This document shows, one piece after another, positions 1-8,018 of a DNA stretch of 32,139 bases. A program made the position numbers and the translations under genes. Below the pieces are notes generated by a model that was not told the DNA's origin, searched no databases, and was given only the letters and a program-made list of their open reading frames with translations. The stretch comes from Alphaproteobacteria bacterium (GTDB lineage: Bacteria > Pseudomonadota > Alphaproteobacteria > UBA9219): the NCBI GenBank assembly GCA_009779135.1, contig WREW01000013.1, positions 1 to 32,139 on the forward strand, in the 5' to 3' direction. How positions within the stretch are numbered: position 1 is the first letter of the stretch; every line of letters begins with the position of its first letter.

Positions 1-10
1 CCTCTCTCTC

Positions 11-120
11 TTGTCATCCTCGGGGCTTGCGAAGCAAGAGCCCGGGGATCTGACGGCAGAACATCGCTCCACTGTCAGATCCCCGGCTCAACCGCTTTGC
101 GGTTGCCCGAGGATGACAAG
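11..120. repeat. Type A intergenic repeat, copy 1 (three-hairpin palindrome)
   Basis: The outer 12-base inverted repeat is TTGTCATCCTCG at the left end and CGAGGATGACAA at the right end. Inside are a left hairpin around GCTTGC-GAA-GCAAG, a central stem (GGGGATCTGAC with GTCAGATCCCC) and a right hairpin CAACCGC-TTT-GCGGTTG. A CT-rich tract precedes it. It lies just past the lolD stop. No convincing gene is seen in it, and nothing else is recognised in bases 1-144. Confidence 0.85.
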
Positions 121-144
121 AAGGGCCTAGGTGGGGTCTCAATC

Positions 145-828
145 TCACCCCTCCACCAACACCCCGTCCTGCAAATGAATCGTTCGATCCATCCTCGCCG
201 CCAGATCATAATTATGCGTTGCCATCAAAAGCCCAAGTTCCTGCGCGGCGACAAGATCTTGAAGGCAGGAAAACACATAAGCGGCTGTCTGCGGATCAAG
301 ATTACCTGTCGGCTCATCCGCAATCAAAAGCATCGGCTTGTTGGCCAGCGCCCGCGCAATGGCGATACGTTGTTGTTCACCGCCTGAAAGCTGCGCCGGA
401 CGATGATCCGTGCGATCACGCAGTTGAATAAGATTTAAGAGCTTATCCGCGCGTGTCTTTGCGGCCCGCGCGGACGTTCCGGCGATAAGCTGGGGCAGCA
501 TGATATTTTCTCGCGCCGAAAATTCGGGCAGCAGATGGTGGAATTGATAAACAAACCCGATACGGGACAAACGCAAAGAAGTGCGCCCTTTATCATCAAG
601 CTTTCCTGCCTTGTGATTGCCGATCAAAATATCGCCTTCATCAGGACGCTCCAAAAGTCCGGCGATTTGCAGCAAAGTCGATTTCCCCGAACCGGACGGC
701 CCGATCAGCGCCAGCTTTTCCCCGCGCGCAACGCTCAGATCGCACCCGCGCAGCACCTCAAGCTTTTTGCCGCCTTGCGTGAAACTGCGGCGTATATTGT
801 GAAGGCGAAGGATGGCTTTATTACTCAT
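145..828 (-). CDS. lolD: Lipoprotein-releasing ABC transporter ATP-binding protein LolD
   Basis: The 227-residue protein is the cytoplasmic ATPase that powers release of outer-membrane lipoproteins from the inner membrane to the carrier LolA. Visible motifs are Walker [10 protein letters not shown], a Q-loop around [10 protein letters not shown] (the LolD/MacB subgroup usually has a similar segment), signature [15 protein letters not shown] and Walker [13 protein letters not shown]. Length is close to the E. coli protein (about 233). The ATG at 828 was chosen over a longer reading because it overlaps the upstream permease stop by 8 bases (ATGAGTAA), which indicates translational coupling, and because the product then starts like other LolD proteins. 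It is the second gene of a lolC-lolD pair. Confidence 0.93.
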   Translation of the reverse strand: MSNKAILRLHNIRRSFTQGGKKLEVLRGCDLSVARGEKLALIGPSGSGKSTLLQIAGLLERPDEGDILIGNHKAGKLDDKGRTSLRLSRIGFVYQFHHLLPEFSARENIMLPQLIAGTSARAAKTRADKLLNLIQLRDRTDHRPAQLSGGEQQRIAIARALANKPMLLIADEPTGNLDPQTAAYVFSCLQDLVAAQELGLLMATHNYDLAARMDRTIHLQDGVLVEG

Positions 829-2074
829 AACGCAAAGCCTCCACCGGATCCATTTTCGCCGCCCGCCATGAAGGATAAAGCGTGGCAAGAAAAGACAAAG
901 TCAAAGCCATGATCGTCACCTGCAAAACTTCAGCAGAGTCCAGCCGCGCGGGAAGGCGCGAAAGGAAATAAACTTCGGGCGAGAACAAATCCGTCCCCAT
1001 GAGTTTTTGTATAAGCTGCCGGATGGTTTCGATATTTTTCGCAAAAGCCACGCCCAGAAGAACCCCGACGCTTGTGCCCAGAACGCCGATGCTCGCGCCG
1101 GTCAGGAAAAAGATCCGCATAATCATCCCGCGCGTGGCGCCCATCGTGCGCAGAATGGCGATGTCGTGGCTCTTATCCTTCACAAGCATAATCAGGCTTG
1201 AGATAATATTAAAAGCTGCCACAAGAATAATCAGAGTCAAAATCAGAAACATAACATTTTTTTCAACCTGCAGCGCGGTGAAAAAGCTGGCATTGCTTTG
1301 CTGCCAGTCTAAAAGCCGCGTATTTGTATCCATCAGCGCTTCAATCAGACGGCGCTTGATAGGATCAAAATTATGCGGCGCATCGACATAAATCTCAAGC
1401 GAGGTCACGCCCGAAAAAGTCATGAAAAAGCTTTGCGCCGCCGCAAGCGGCATGAAAACAAAACCATTATCATACTCAAACATGCCCACATCAAAAATCA
1501 CAGCCACAGGATAAGCCTTCATCCTCGGCGCCGTCCCGAACACCGTAGCCTTGCTTGAAGGCGAAATCAGAGTCAGAGAATCTCCGACTTTAAGCCCGAG
1601 CCTTGCCGCCATGCGCGAGCCGATAGCAATCCCGTCATCTTCAAAATGCGCAAGATCGCCCGCTGTAACATTCGCGGCGATAATCTCACGCTTGCGGAAA
1701 ATCTCCGGCTCCACCCCGCGCACCAAAGCGCCCGAAGCTATACCGTTGGCCGAGATCAAAGCCTGTCCCTCAACGGCAGGGGAGACCAAAAGCACGCCCT
1801 GCACTTTTTGAATCTTTTCCATCAAAGCCCTGTAATTATCCAAAGGATAACCATCAAGACTATAGACATTGATGTGCCCGTTCAGGCCGAGGACTCGCGC
1901 AAAAAGCTCGGCGCGAAAGCCGTTCATCACGGCCATGACGATAATCAGCGTGGCCACGCCAAGCCCGATGCCCAGCAGGGAAAACCAGCTGATAACCGAG
2001 ATAAACCCCTCACTCCGCCGCGCGCGCAAATAGCGAAAAGCTACCATGCGCTCAAAAGAAGAAAAAATTGTCAT
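821..2074 (-). CDS. lolC: Lipoprotein-releasing ABC transporter permease, LolC/LolE family
   Basis: This 417-residue inner-membrane permease partners LolD in extracting lipoproteins from the inner membrane. The N-terminus (MVAFRYLRARR, then EGFISVISWFSLLGIGLGVATLIIVMAVMNGF) is characteristic of the family, with one N-terminal membrane segment. A large periplasmic domain follows (about residues 50-265), then three C-terminal membrane segments: around MFLILTLIILVAAFNIISSL, near GASIGVLGTSVGVLLGV, and before the terminal [19 protein letters not shown]. That terminal motif is the usual FtsX/MacB-type ending. Only one permease gene is present, as is common in alphaproteobacteria where a single protein serves for LolC and LolE, so the symbol is a convention. 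It is upstream of, and overlaps, lolD. Confidence 0.9.
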   Translation of the reverse strand: MTIFSSFERMVAFRYLRARRSEGFISVISWFSLLGIGLGVATLIIVMAVMNGFRAELFARVLGLNGHINVYSLDGYPLDNYRALMEKIQKVQGVLLVSPAVEGQALISANGIASGALVRGVEPEIFRKREIIAANVTAGDLAHFEDDGIAIGSRMAARLGLKVGDSLTLISPSSKATVFGTAPRMKAYPVAVIFDVGMFEYDNGFVFMPLAAAQSFFMTFSGVTSLEIYVDAPHNFDPIKRRLIEALMDTNTRLLDWQQSNASFFTALQVEKNVMFLILTLIILVAAFNIISSLIMLVKDKSHDIAILRTMGATRGMIMRIFFLTGASIGVLGTSVGVLLGVAFAKNIETIRQLIQKLMGTDLFSPEVYFLSRLPARLDSAEVLQVTIMALTLSFLATLYPSWRAAKMDPVEALRYE

Positions 2075-2096
2075 CGTTTTGTTTTACTCTCTCCTC

Positions 2097-2204
2097 TTGT
2101 CATCCTCGTGCAACCGCGAAGCGGTTGACACGGGGATCGGACACCAGAACATCTCTCTATCGTCAGATCCCCGAGCGCTTGCTTCGCAAGCCGCGAGGAT
2201 GACA
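2097..2204. repeat. Type A intergenic repeat, copy 2
   Basis: It has the same outer 12-base stem as copy 1 (TTGTCATCCTCG / CGAGGATGACAA). The side hairpins are exchanged: left is CAACCGC-GAA-GCGGTTG and right is GCTTGC-TTC-GCAAGC. The central loop reads CCAGAACATC, as in copies 1 and 3. It fills the gap between proS and the lolC permease and is preceded by a CT-rich tract. Confidence 0.85.
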
Positions 2205-2211
2205 AAAGGGG

Positions 2212-3723
2212 CTAATAAGCCCGCGCAAAGATAACATCCTGCGTGGCCTTCTGGCCAGTCAAAACGCAAACGCCTTCACGTCCATCCTGATCGAAAGGAA
2301 TACAGCGCACCGTCACGCCCAAAGCATCGAGCTTGATAAGAGATTCTTCATCCCCGCACCATTTGGCCCGCACAAAACCCTTGCCCGAGGAAAAGCCGTT
2401 CACATCTTCCTTGGCAAAATAGGCCTCAAACGCATCCCAATCCGTGATGTCGGTCACCATCCGCGACTGCTGGAAGGCAAGAGCATCCTCAAAAAGCCTG
2501 TTGTGGATAGAGTCCAAAATGCCCCCCGCCTGACCCAGAAACTCCGCGCGTTCTTCAAAGATCTTGCCTTGCTTGAGGTCATCGCGGCGTGAATAGCAGA
2601 CTTTTTCCTCCTCAACCTCGCGCGCGCCGATCTCAAGAATAAGCGGCGCGCCTTTTTTGATCCAGCTCCAGCGCTTGTCCGCAGCAGGGCTGTCATGCAG
2701 ATCAACCTTCACGCGCAGAGTCTGCCCGTCCATGGTGACAAGAGAAAGATCCGCGCGCAGCATCTCACAATATTCAAGCACAGCCTGCTGGTCTGTGTCC
2801 TCGCGCAAAATAGGAAGAATGACAATCTGCCAAGGCGCAATGCGCGGCGGCGTGCGCATCCCGTCATCATCCGCATGAGTCATCACAAGCGCCCCTAAAA
2901 GCCGCGTGGAAACGCCCCATGATGTCGTATGCACATATTCAAGCTCCCCCTGACGGCTTTGGAATTGAATATTGAAAGCCTTGGCAAACCCATGCCCCAG
3001 ATAATGCGAAGTTCCCGCCTGCAAAGCGCGCCCATCCTGCATCATGGCCTCAATGCAGTAGGTATTCACCGCCCCCGGAAACCGCTCGGATGGGATTTTT
3101 TCGCCCTTGATAACGGGAAGAGCAAAAGTATCCTCGCAAAAAGTCGCGTAAATATCGAGCATCTGCAGCGTCTCATCCATGGCCTCTTTAAAGGTCTCGT
3201 GCGCCGTGTGGCCTTCCTGCCAGAGAAACTCCATCGTGCGCAAAAGCAACCGAGGCCTCATCTCCCACCGCACCACATTGGCCCATTGGTTGAGCAAAAG
3301 AGGAAGATCGCGGTAAGACTGAATCCACTTGCTCATGGCTTGACCGATAATGGTCTCGGAGGTCGGGCGCACAACCAAAGGCTCCTCAAGCTCCCCGTCA
3401 GGAACGAGCTTCCCGCCTTTTTTGACGAGGCGGTGATGAGTCACAACAGCCATCTCCTTGGCAAACCCATCAACATGCGAAGCCTCGCGCTCGAAATAGC
3501 TTAGCGGGATGAAAAGAGGGAAGTAGTAATTCTCATGCCCCGTCTCCCGAAACCGCCGGTCCATGTCGCGCTGCATCAACTCCCACATCCCATAACCCCA
3601 AGCCTTGAGGATCATGCACCCGCGCACCTCAGAGAGCTCAGCCATATCAGCCGCCCGCACGACTTTCTGATACCATTCATTGTAGTTTGCAGCGCGTGTA
3701 GGCGTGATAGCAGTTTTGGTCAT
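2212..3723 (-). CDS. proS: Prolyl-tRNA synthetase, archaeal/eukaryotic-like type
   Basis: This 503-residue class II synthetase charges tRNA-Pro with proline. It belongs to the archaeal/eukaryotic-like ProRS architecture: it opens with NYNEWYQKVV, has the VRPTSETIIGQAM segment (about 118-130), motif 2 with EFLWQEGHTAH (about 165-175), motif 3 with WGVSTRLLGALVM, and a C-terminal domain ending in Tyr (FARAY). It lacks the large editing insertion of the E. coli type. In the C-terminal zinc-type domain, Cys of WCGDEES, RCIPF and GVCVLTG are present, but the second Cys of the usual WCGDxEC and CxxCG pairs appears replaced (S and G/T), so zinc binding is doubtful. The ATG at 3723 has only a weak ribosome site. 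Most alphaproteobacteria are expected to carry a bacterial-type ProRS, so transfer is possible. Confidence 0.93.
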   Translation of the reverse strand: MTKTAITPTRAANYNEWYQKVVRAADMAELSEVRGCMILKAWGYGMWELMQRDMDRRFRETGHENYYFPLFIPLSYFEREASHVDGFAKEMAVVTHHRLVKKGGKLVPDGELEEPLVVRPTSETIIGQAMSKWIQSYRDLPLLLNQWANVVRWEMRPRLLLRTMEFLWQEGHTAHETFKEAMDETLQMLDIYATFCEDTFALPVIKGEKIPSERFPGAVNTYCIEAMMQDGRALQAGTSHYLGHGFAKAFNIQFQSRQGELEYVHTTSWGVSTRLLGALVMTHADDDGMRTPPRIAPWQIVILPILREDTDQQAVLEYCEMLRADLSLVTMDGQTLRVKVDLHDSPAADKRWSWIKKGAPLILEIGAREVEEEKVCYSRRDDLKQGKIFEERAEFLGQAGGILDSIHNRLFEDALAFQQSRMVTDITDWDAFEAYFAKEDVNGFSSGKGFVRAKWCGDEESLIKLDALGVTVRCIPFDQDGREGVCVLTGQKATQDVIFARAY

Positions 3724-3798
3724 GGTTTAAAGGCCTTTTTCTGGTGAAATAAAGTCCCATCATAAAGGGATAGGAGCAGGAAGGGCAAGGAAAAATAC

Positions 3799-3818
3799 TG
3801 TCATTGCGAGGAAAGCCG
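3799..3818. repeat. Truncated left end of a type B repeat
   Basis: TGTCATTGCGAGGAAAGCCG here matches the left end of the full type B copies, but no right half follows. After it come TAATCCCT and a C-tract that leads straight into a complete copy at 3837. It is probably a remnant of an older or nested insertion. Confidence 0.6.
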
Positions 3819-3836
3819 GTAATCCCTCCCCCCCCC

Positions 3837-3954
3837 TTGTCATTGCGAGGAAGGCCGTAAGGCCTGACGCGGCAATCTCGCTTACCCACATCACCGAGAG
3901 ATTGCCACGTCAATCCCCCTTCGCTCCGCTCCGGCGGCTTTCCTCGCAATGACA
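3837..3954. repeat. Type B intergenic repeat, copy 1
   Basis: The outer inverted repeat runs from TTGTCATTGCGAGGAA to TTCCTCGCAATGACA. The left hairpin is AAGGCC-GTA-AGGCCT-like, the central stem pairs GGCAATCTC with GAGATTGCC, and the right arm is GC-rich. It is preceded by about eight C residues. With the type A copy at 3967 it fills the 363-base gap between valS and proS; no gene was seen there. Confidence 0.8.
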
Positions 3955-3966
3955 GTTTATGGTTTC

Positions 3967-4074
3967 TTGTCATCCTCGTGCAACCGCTTCGCGGTTGACA
4001 CGGGGATCTGCCACCAGAGCATCGCCCACCGTCAGATCCCCGGCTGCTTGCTTCGCGAGCCCCGAGGATGACAA
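3967..4074. repeat. Type A intergenic repeat, copy 3
   Basis: The outer 12-base stem matches copies 1 and 2. The left hairpin is CAACCGC-TTC-GCGGTTG, the right is GCTTGC-TTC-GCGAGC, and the central loop is CCAGAGCATC. It lies 13 bases after the type B copy and ends 12 bases before the valS stop. Confidence 0.85.
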
Positions 4075-4086
4075 AAAGGGGAAAAC

Positions 4087-6696
4087 CTACCCCAACGCCC
4101 TAAGCGCCGTGCCTAGTTTTTCCTCCATCGCACGCGCCTGCGTAAGCCGCTCCTGATGTTCTTCAAGAACTTCTTGCGGCGCGCGGGCGGTGAAGTCTTC
4201 ATTTGCAAGCTTGGCAGCCGTTTTCTCCGCAAGATCGGCCCATTTGGCGGCCTCTTTTTGCAGCCTTACACGCTCTTTGTCAAAATCAATCACGCCTTCA
4301 AGCGGCATAATAAGCGTGATGCCGTCCACCACATCAACGGCTGAAGCGCGCGGAACATTTTCCGTGAACGCGATGCTGTCAAGCCGCGCCAGTGTTTGTA
4401 TCAGCTCCTTATGTGCCTCAAACGTCTGCGCGTCAGCGTCTTTCACAAGAAGAGGAATCTTTGCCCCCGCCGGCACATTCAAAGCTGCCCGCGTGGCGCG
4501 GATGGCGGAGATGATATTGATGACCTTGTTGATCTCCTCCGTGGCTTCTGTCCGCGCGCTCATCTTATAAACCGGCCAGTCCTGCTTCATCAAAAGCGAA
4601 CCACCCTCCACAAACGGCTCCCACAACGCCTCGGTAATAAAAGGCATAAAAGGATGCAGAATCTTGAGGATCTGAACCAAAACCCACGCCGTGCAGGCTT
4701 TCACTTCCGCTAAATCACGAACGGGTTTTGTAAACTCAAGATACCAGTCGCAGAATCTGTGCCAGACAAACTCATAAACCTCCTGCGCGGCGAGATCCAA
4801 TCGGTATTCTTCAAGATGCGCGCTCACCCCCCGCGCGAGGCTTGCCGTTTCGCGCGTGATCCATTGATTGACCGTCTGCGTGACTTTGTCCGGATCAAAC
4901 TTGGGATCATAGCGGCAATCATTCATCTGCGCATAACGTGCCGCCGACCAAAGCTTGGTTGCAAAATTGCGGTTGCCTTCCACCCGCGCAACATCAAGTT
5001 TGATGTTTCTTCCTGGCGTTGACATCGTGCAAAACGTAAAACGCAGGGCATCGCAGCCGTAGCTGTCGATAATTTCCAAAGGATCAATAATATTGCCCTT
5101 GGATTTGGACATTTTCTGCCCTTTTTTATCCCGCACCAGCGCGTGGATATAGACCGTTTTAAACGGCACATTGCCGGTGAAATGCAGCCCCATCATCATC
5201 ATCCGCGCAACCCAGAAAAAGATAATGTCAAAGCCCGTCACCAGAACGGAAGTCGGATAATAACGCGCAAGCTCCGGAGTCTGCTCGGGCCACCCCAAAG
5301 TCGAAAAAGGCCACAACGCCGCAGAAAACCATGTATCCAGAACATCCTCATCCCGCTGCAGAGCGGTTTCCTTCCCGTAAACCTCCAAAGCCTCTTTCTG
5401 CGCTTCTTCTTCGTCATGCGCGACAAAGATTCGCCCGTCCGGCCCATACCAAGCGGGAATCTGATGCCCCCACCAAAGCTGGCGGCTGATGCACCAAGGT
5501 TCAATATTGCGCATCCAAGCATAATAAGTGTTCGCCCACTGCGCGGGGACAAAATTGGTTTGTCCCTCTTCAACAGCGCGCAGGGCAGGGGCGGCGAGCG
5601 TTTGCGCATCGCAATACCATTGCTCCGAAAGCCAAGGCTCAATCGGCACGCCCGAGCGATCGCCATGGGGAACCGTATGCACATAAGGCTCGATCTTGTC
5701 CAAAAGCCCAAGCTCTTCCATCGCCGCGACAACGGCCTTGCGCGCTTCAAAACGATCCATGCGGCGGAAAGCCTCCGGCACTTCGTCATTCAGGCGAGCA
5801 TGCGCATCAAAAATATTGATTTTGGGAAGATCATGCCGCTTGCCCACTTCAAAGTCATTGAAGTCATGCGCAGGCGTAATCTTCACCGCGCCCGTGCCTT
5901 TTTCAGGATCAGCGTAATCATCGCCCACAATCGGAATCAACCGCCCCACCAAAGGCAGACGCACATTCTTGCCGATAAGGGATTTAAGCGCAGGATGCTC
6001 GGGATGCACCGCCACAGCCGTGTCGCCGAGCATGGTTTCGGGTCGCGTGGTGGCCACGATGATAAAATCATCGGAACCCTCAACAGGATATTTAAAATGC
6101 CACAAATGGCCTTTGATCTCGCGCTGTTCAACTTCAAGATCAGAAATGGCAGTTAACAGCTTGGGATCCCAGTTCACAAGGCGCTTGTCTTTATAAATAA
6201 GACTCTCGCGGTAAAGCTGAACAAACACCTTGTTTACGGCGCGGTTCAGGGCAGGGTCCATCGTGAACCGCTCGCGCGGCCAGTCAAGCGAAGCGCCAAG
6301 ACGCCGTAATTGTCGCGTGATGGTGCCGCCGGACTCCTCTTTCCACGCCCAGACGCGTTCAAGAAAAGCCTTGCGCCCCATACTGCGGCGATCAAGCCCC
6401 TCTTGCGCCAGCTGGCGCTCCACCACCATCTGCGTGGCGATTCCGGCGTGATCTGTCCCGGGCTGCCACAGCACATCATAACCCTGCATGCGCTTGAAAC
6501 GAACCAGCGTATCCTGCACCGTAAAAGTCAGCGCATGCCCCATATGAAGCGAGCCCGTCACATTAGGCGGCGGAATCATAATACAATAGGGCCCGGCCTT
6601 TGAATCCGGATCACAGGCAAAAGCCCCCGATTTTTCCCACCGTTCATAAAGAGGCCCTTCAAAAGCCGAGGGATCATAATTTTTTTCCAAAGCCAT
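4087..6696 (-). CDS. valS: Valyl-tRNA synthetase
   Basis: This 869-residue class I synthetase attaches valine to tRNA-Val and edits mischarged threonine. The HIGH-type motif is HMGH at 51-54 within PPPNVTGSLHMGHAL. The editing (CP1) domain includes VATTRPETMLGD near 214-225 and ITPAHDFNDFEVG near 273-285. The KMSKS motif is at 528-532 in GQKMSKSKGN. The last 70 or so residues form the usual charged, coiled-coil-prone tRNA-binding arm (for example ERVRLQKEAAKW). Length is normal for a bacterial ValRS, and the N-terminus MALEKNYDPSAFE is typical. It is followed by repeats and then proS on the same strand; joint transcription across the repeats is uncertain. Confidence 0.96.
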   Translation of the reverse strand: MALEKNYDPSAFEGPLYERWEKSGAFACDPDSKAGPYCIMIPPPNVTGSLHMGHALTFTVQDTLVRFKRMQGYDVLWQPGTDHAGIATQMVVERQLAQEGLDRRSMGRKAFLERVWAWKEESGGTITRQLRRLGASLDWPRERFTMDPALNRAVNKVFVQLYRESLIYKDKRLVNWDPKLLTAISDLEVEQREIKGHLWHFKYPVEGSDDFIIVATTRPETMLGDTAVAVHPEHPALKSLIGKNVRLPLVGRLIPIVGDDYADPEKGTGAVKITPAHDFNDFEVGKRHDLPKINIFDAHARLNDEVPEAFRRMDRFEARKAVVAAMEELGLLDKIEPYVHTVPHGDRSGVPIEPWLSEQWYCDAQTLAAPALRAVEEGQTNFVPAQWANTYYAWMRNIEPWCISRQLWWGHQIPAWYGPDGRIFVAHDEEEAQKEALEVYGKETALQRDEDVLDTWFSAALWPFSTLGWPEQTPELARYYPTSVLVTGFDIIFFWVARMMMMGLHFTGNVPFKTVYIHALVRDKKGQKMSKSKGNIIDPLEIIDSYGCDALRFTFCTMSTPGRNIKLDVARVEGNRNFATKLWSAARYAQMNDCRYDPKFDPDKVTQTVNQWITRETASLARGVSAHLEEYRLDLAAQEVYEFVWHRFCDWYLEFTKPVRDLAEVKACTAWVLVQILKILHPFMPFITEALWEPFVEGGSLLMKQDWPVYKMSARTEATEEINKVINIISAIRATRAALNVPAGAKIPLLVKDADAQTFEAHKELIQTLARLDSIAFTENVPRASAVDVVDGITLIMPLEGVIDFDKERVRLQKEAAKWADLAEKTAAKLANEDFTARAPQEVLEEHQERLTQARAMEEKLGTALRALG

Positions 6697-6784
6697 ACCA
6701 AAACCTGCTAAAGATTTAAGAACTGTTCATCAAGGCAGGATAAGAAGAAAAGTCCACAAAGTCCATACGCGAAGGAGAAAAATC

Positions 6785-7210
6785 ATGGCCTACACCGACC
6801 CCAGCCACGAGGAAATGATAAATATCCTGCACGGCGTGAAAACCATCGCCCTGATAGGGGCCAGCGATGATCCCGATCGCCCTGCGCATCACGTCATGGC
6901 CTATCTTATGGCGCGCGGCTATCAGGTTTTTCCGGTCAATCCGCGCATGGCGGGGAAGGAGCTTTTCGGCTGTCCGGTCTATGCCTCGCTGCTGGAAATA
7001 AAGACCCCGATTGACATGGTTGATCTCTTCGTCAACAGCAAAGCGGCCCTTGAAGTCACGCAGCAGGCCATCGAAAAAGAGGCCAAAATCCTGTGGATGC
7101 AACTCGGCGTCATCAACCACGAAGCCGCCGATCAGGCCTTGGCGCGCGGCCTAAAAGTCATCATGAACCACTGCCCGGTGATTGAGCTTGAGCAGGAAGG
7201 GTTAGCCTAG
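6785..7210 (+). CDS. CoA-binding domain protein, YccU-like
   Basis: This 141-residue single-domain Rossmann protein is of the CoA-binding type (E. coli YccU, about 137 residues). Family features are the early VKTIALIGASDDPDRPAHHVMAYL segment (a succinyl-CoA-synthetase-alpha-like nucleotide loop), GYQVFPVNPR, IDMVDLFVN, ILWMQLGVIN and the terminal VIMNHCPVIE. The cellular role of this family is not established; it is presumed to bind CoA or an acyl-CoA. A good ribosome site (AAGGAG, 6772-6777) precedes the ATG. It is divergent from valS, and its 3' end overlaps the convergent small gene on the minus strand by 9 bases. Confidence 0.88.
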   Translation: MAYTDPSHEEMINILHGVKTIALIGASDDPDRPAHHVMAYLMARGYQVFPVNPRMAGKELFGCPVYASLLEIKTPIDMVDLFVNSKAALEVTQQAIEKEAKILWMQLGVINHEAADQALARGLKVIMNHCPVIELEQEGLA

Positions 7211-7405
7211 ACCAAGAAAACGGCAAACCCGCTTCACGACAGAAGTTTTTGGGCGGTGACGATAACGCTCGTTCATCCACTCCTCAAGACGCGCGTCGGC
7301 TGCGTCCAATTCTTCCTGCGTAATAGGGTTTTTCCGCGCATATTCTAGGAGAGCATCGGGCATGGATATAAAACTTATTCTTATTTTTTTGCGCTCATCA
7401 CTCAT
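7202..7405 (-). CDS. Small unknown protein downstream of dut
   Basis: This gives a 67-residue, basic, probably soluble protein starting MSDERKKIRISFISM and ending VCRFLGLG. I do not recognise a family. The middle (NPITQEELDAADARLEEWM) looks like an amphipathic helix, and no membrane segment or signal peptide is seen. The ATG was chosen because it lies one base after the dut stop (TAAGATG) with purine-rich AAGAAGGCGGG upstream as a ribosome site, pointing to co-translation with dut. The longer open frame upstream lies within dut in another frame and was ignored. The stop overlaps the end of the convergent CoA-binding gene. Confidence 0.6.
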   Translation of the reverse strand: MSDERKKIRISFISMPDALLEYARKNPITQEELDAADARLEEWMNERYRHRPKTSVVKRVCRFLGLG

Positions 7406-7406
7406 C

Positions 7407-7868
7407 TTAACCCGCCTTCTTAGCCGCAACGCCCGTAGATCCAAACCCCCCGCCGCCACGCGCGGTTTCATCAAGGCTTTCAACTTCGCGCCATGTCGCG
7501 CGCGTGTAAGGGGCGACAACCATTTGCGCAATGCGCATGCCGCGCGTAACCGTAAAAGCCTCATCGCTTAGATTGGCGAGAATAACGCAAACCTCACCGC
7601 GATAGTCGGCATCAATAGTGCCCGGGCTGTTCAGCACCGTAATCCCGTTTTTCAGCGCAAGCCCTGAACGTGGCCTCACCTGCGCCTCAAACCCTTCCGG
7701 CAGCGCGATGGCAAGGCCGGTCGGGATCAATTTACGCGCCCCAGCCTGAAGCACAACATCGCTTTCCACCGCCGCACACAAATCCATTCCCGCCGCATGA
7801 TCGCTGGCATAAGCAGGAAGGGGGAGGTCTTGCGCATGCGCAAGTTTAACAATCTCCACACTCAACAT
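7407..7868 (-). CDS. dut: Deoxyuridine 5'-triphosphate nucleotidohydrolase (dUTPase)
   Basis: This 153-residue trimeric-type dUTPase hydrolyses dUTP to dUMP and pyrophosphate, supplying the dTMP precursor and keeping uracil out of DNA. All five conserved motifs are visible in order: [22 protein letters not shown] with its catalytic Asp, RGMRIAQMV, and the C-terminal P-loop-like [10 protein letters not shown] that closes over the substrate. Length matches bacterial homologues. It lies downstream of coaBC, as in many proteobacteria where coaBC (dfp) and dut are adjacent, although here a type A repeat separates them. The stop is one base from the start of the small downstream gene. Confidence 0.96.
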   Translation of the reverse strand: MLSVEIVKLAHAQDLPLPAYASDHAAGMDLCAAVESDVVLQAGARKLIPTGLAIALPEGFEAQVRPRSGLALKNGITVLNSPGTIDADYRGEVCVILANLSDEAFTVTRGMRIAQMVVAPYTRATWREVESLDETARGGGGFGSTGVAAKKAG

Positions 7869-7894
7869 TTTCTTTTAACCTCTCTATCTCTATC

Positions 7895-8011
7895 TTGTCA
7901 TCCTCGTGGCTTGTCCGCCTATGGCGGACAAGAGCACGGGGATCTGACGGTAAAGCTATGCTCTGGCGTCAGATCCCCGGGTTCTTGCTTCGCAAGCCCC
8001 GAGGATGACAA
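7895..8011. repeat. Type A intergenic repeat, copy 4 (inverted orientation)
   Basis: The outer stem is again TTGTCATCCTCG / CGAGGATGACAA. The left hairpin is a perfect 10-bp stem CTTGTCCGCC-TAT-GGCGGACAAG not seen in the other copies; the right one is CTTGC-TTC-GCAAG. Judged by the central loop, this copy lies in the opposite orientation to copies 1-3. It sits between coaBC and dut. Confidence 0.85.
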
Positions 8012-8018
8012 GCGGTTT

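Noticed and set aside
97-431. Open frames on the plus strand at the left edge
   Set aside because: They run antisense to lolD, which has full ABC ATPase motifs; the translations look unlike any protein and have no ribosome site.
5143-6156. Long plus-strand open frame (337 codons) inside valS
   Set aside because: It is antisense to conserved ValRS catalytic and editing sequence, and the product is Arg/His/Pro-rich, typical of a shadow frame in GC-rich DNA.
2097-8011. Type A repeats as CRISPR repeats
   Set aside because: Copies are kilobases apart, palindromic, variable in sequence and not separated by regular spacers; no cas genes are present.
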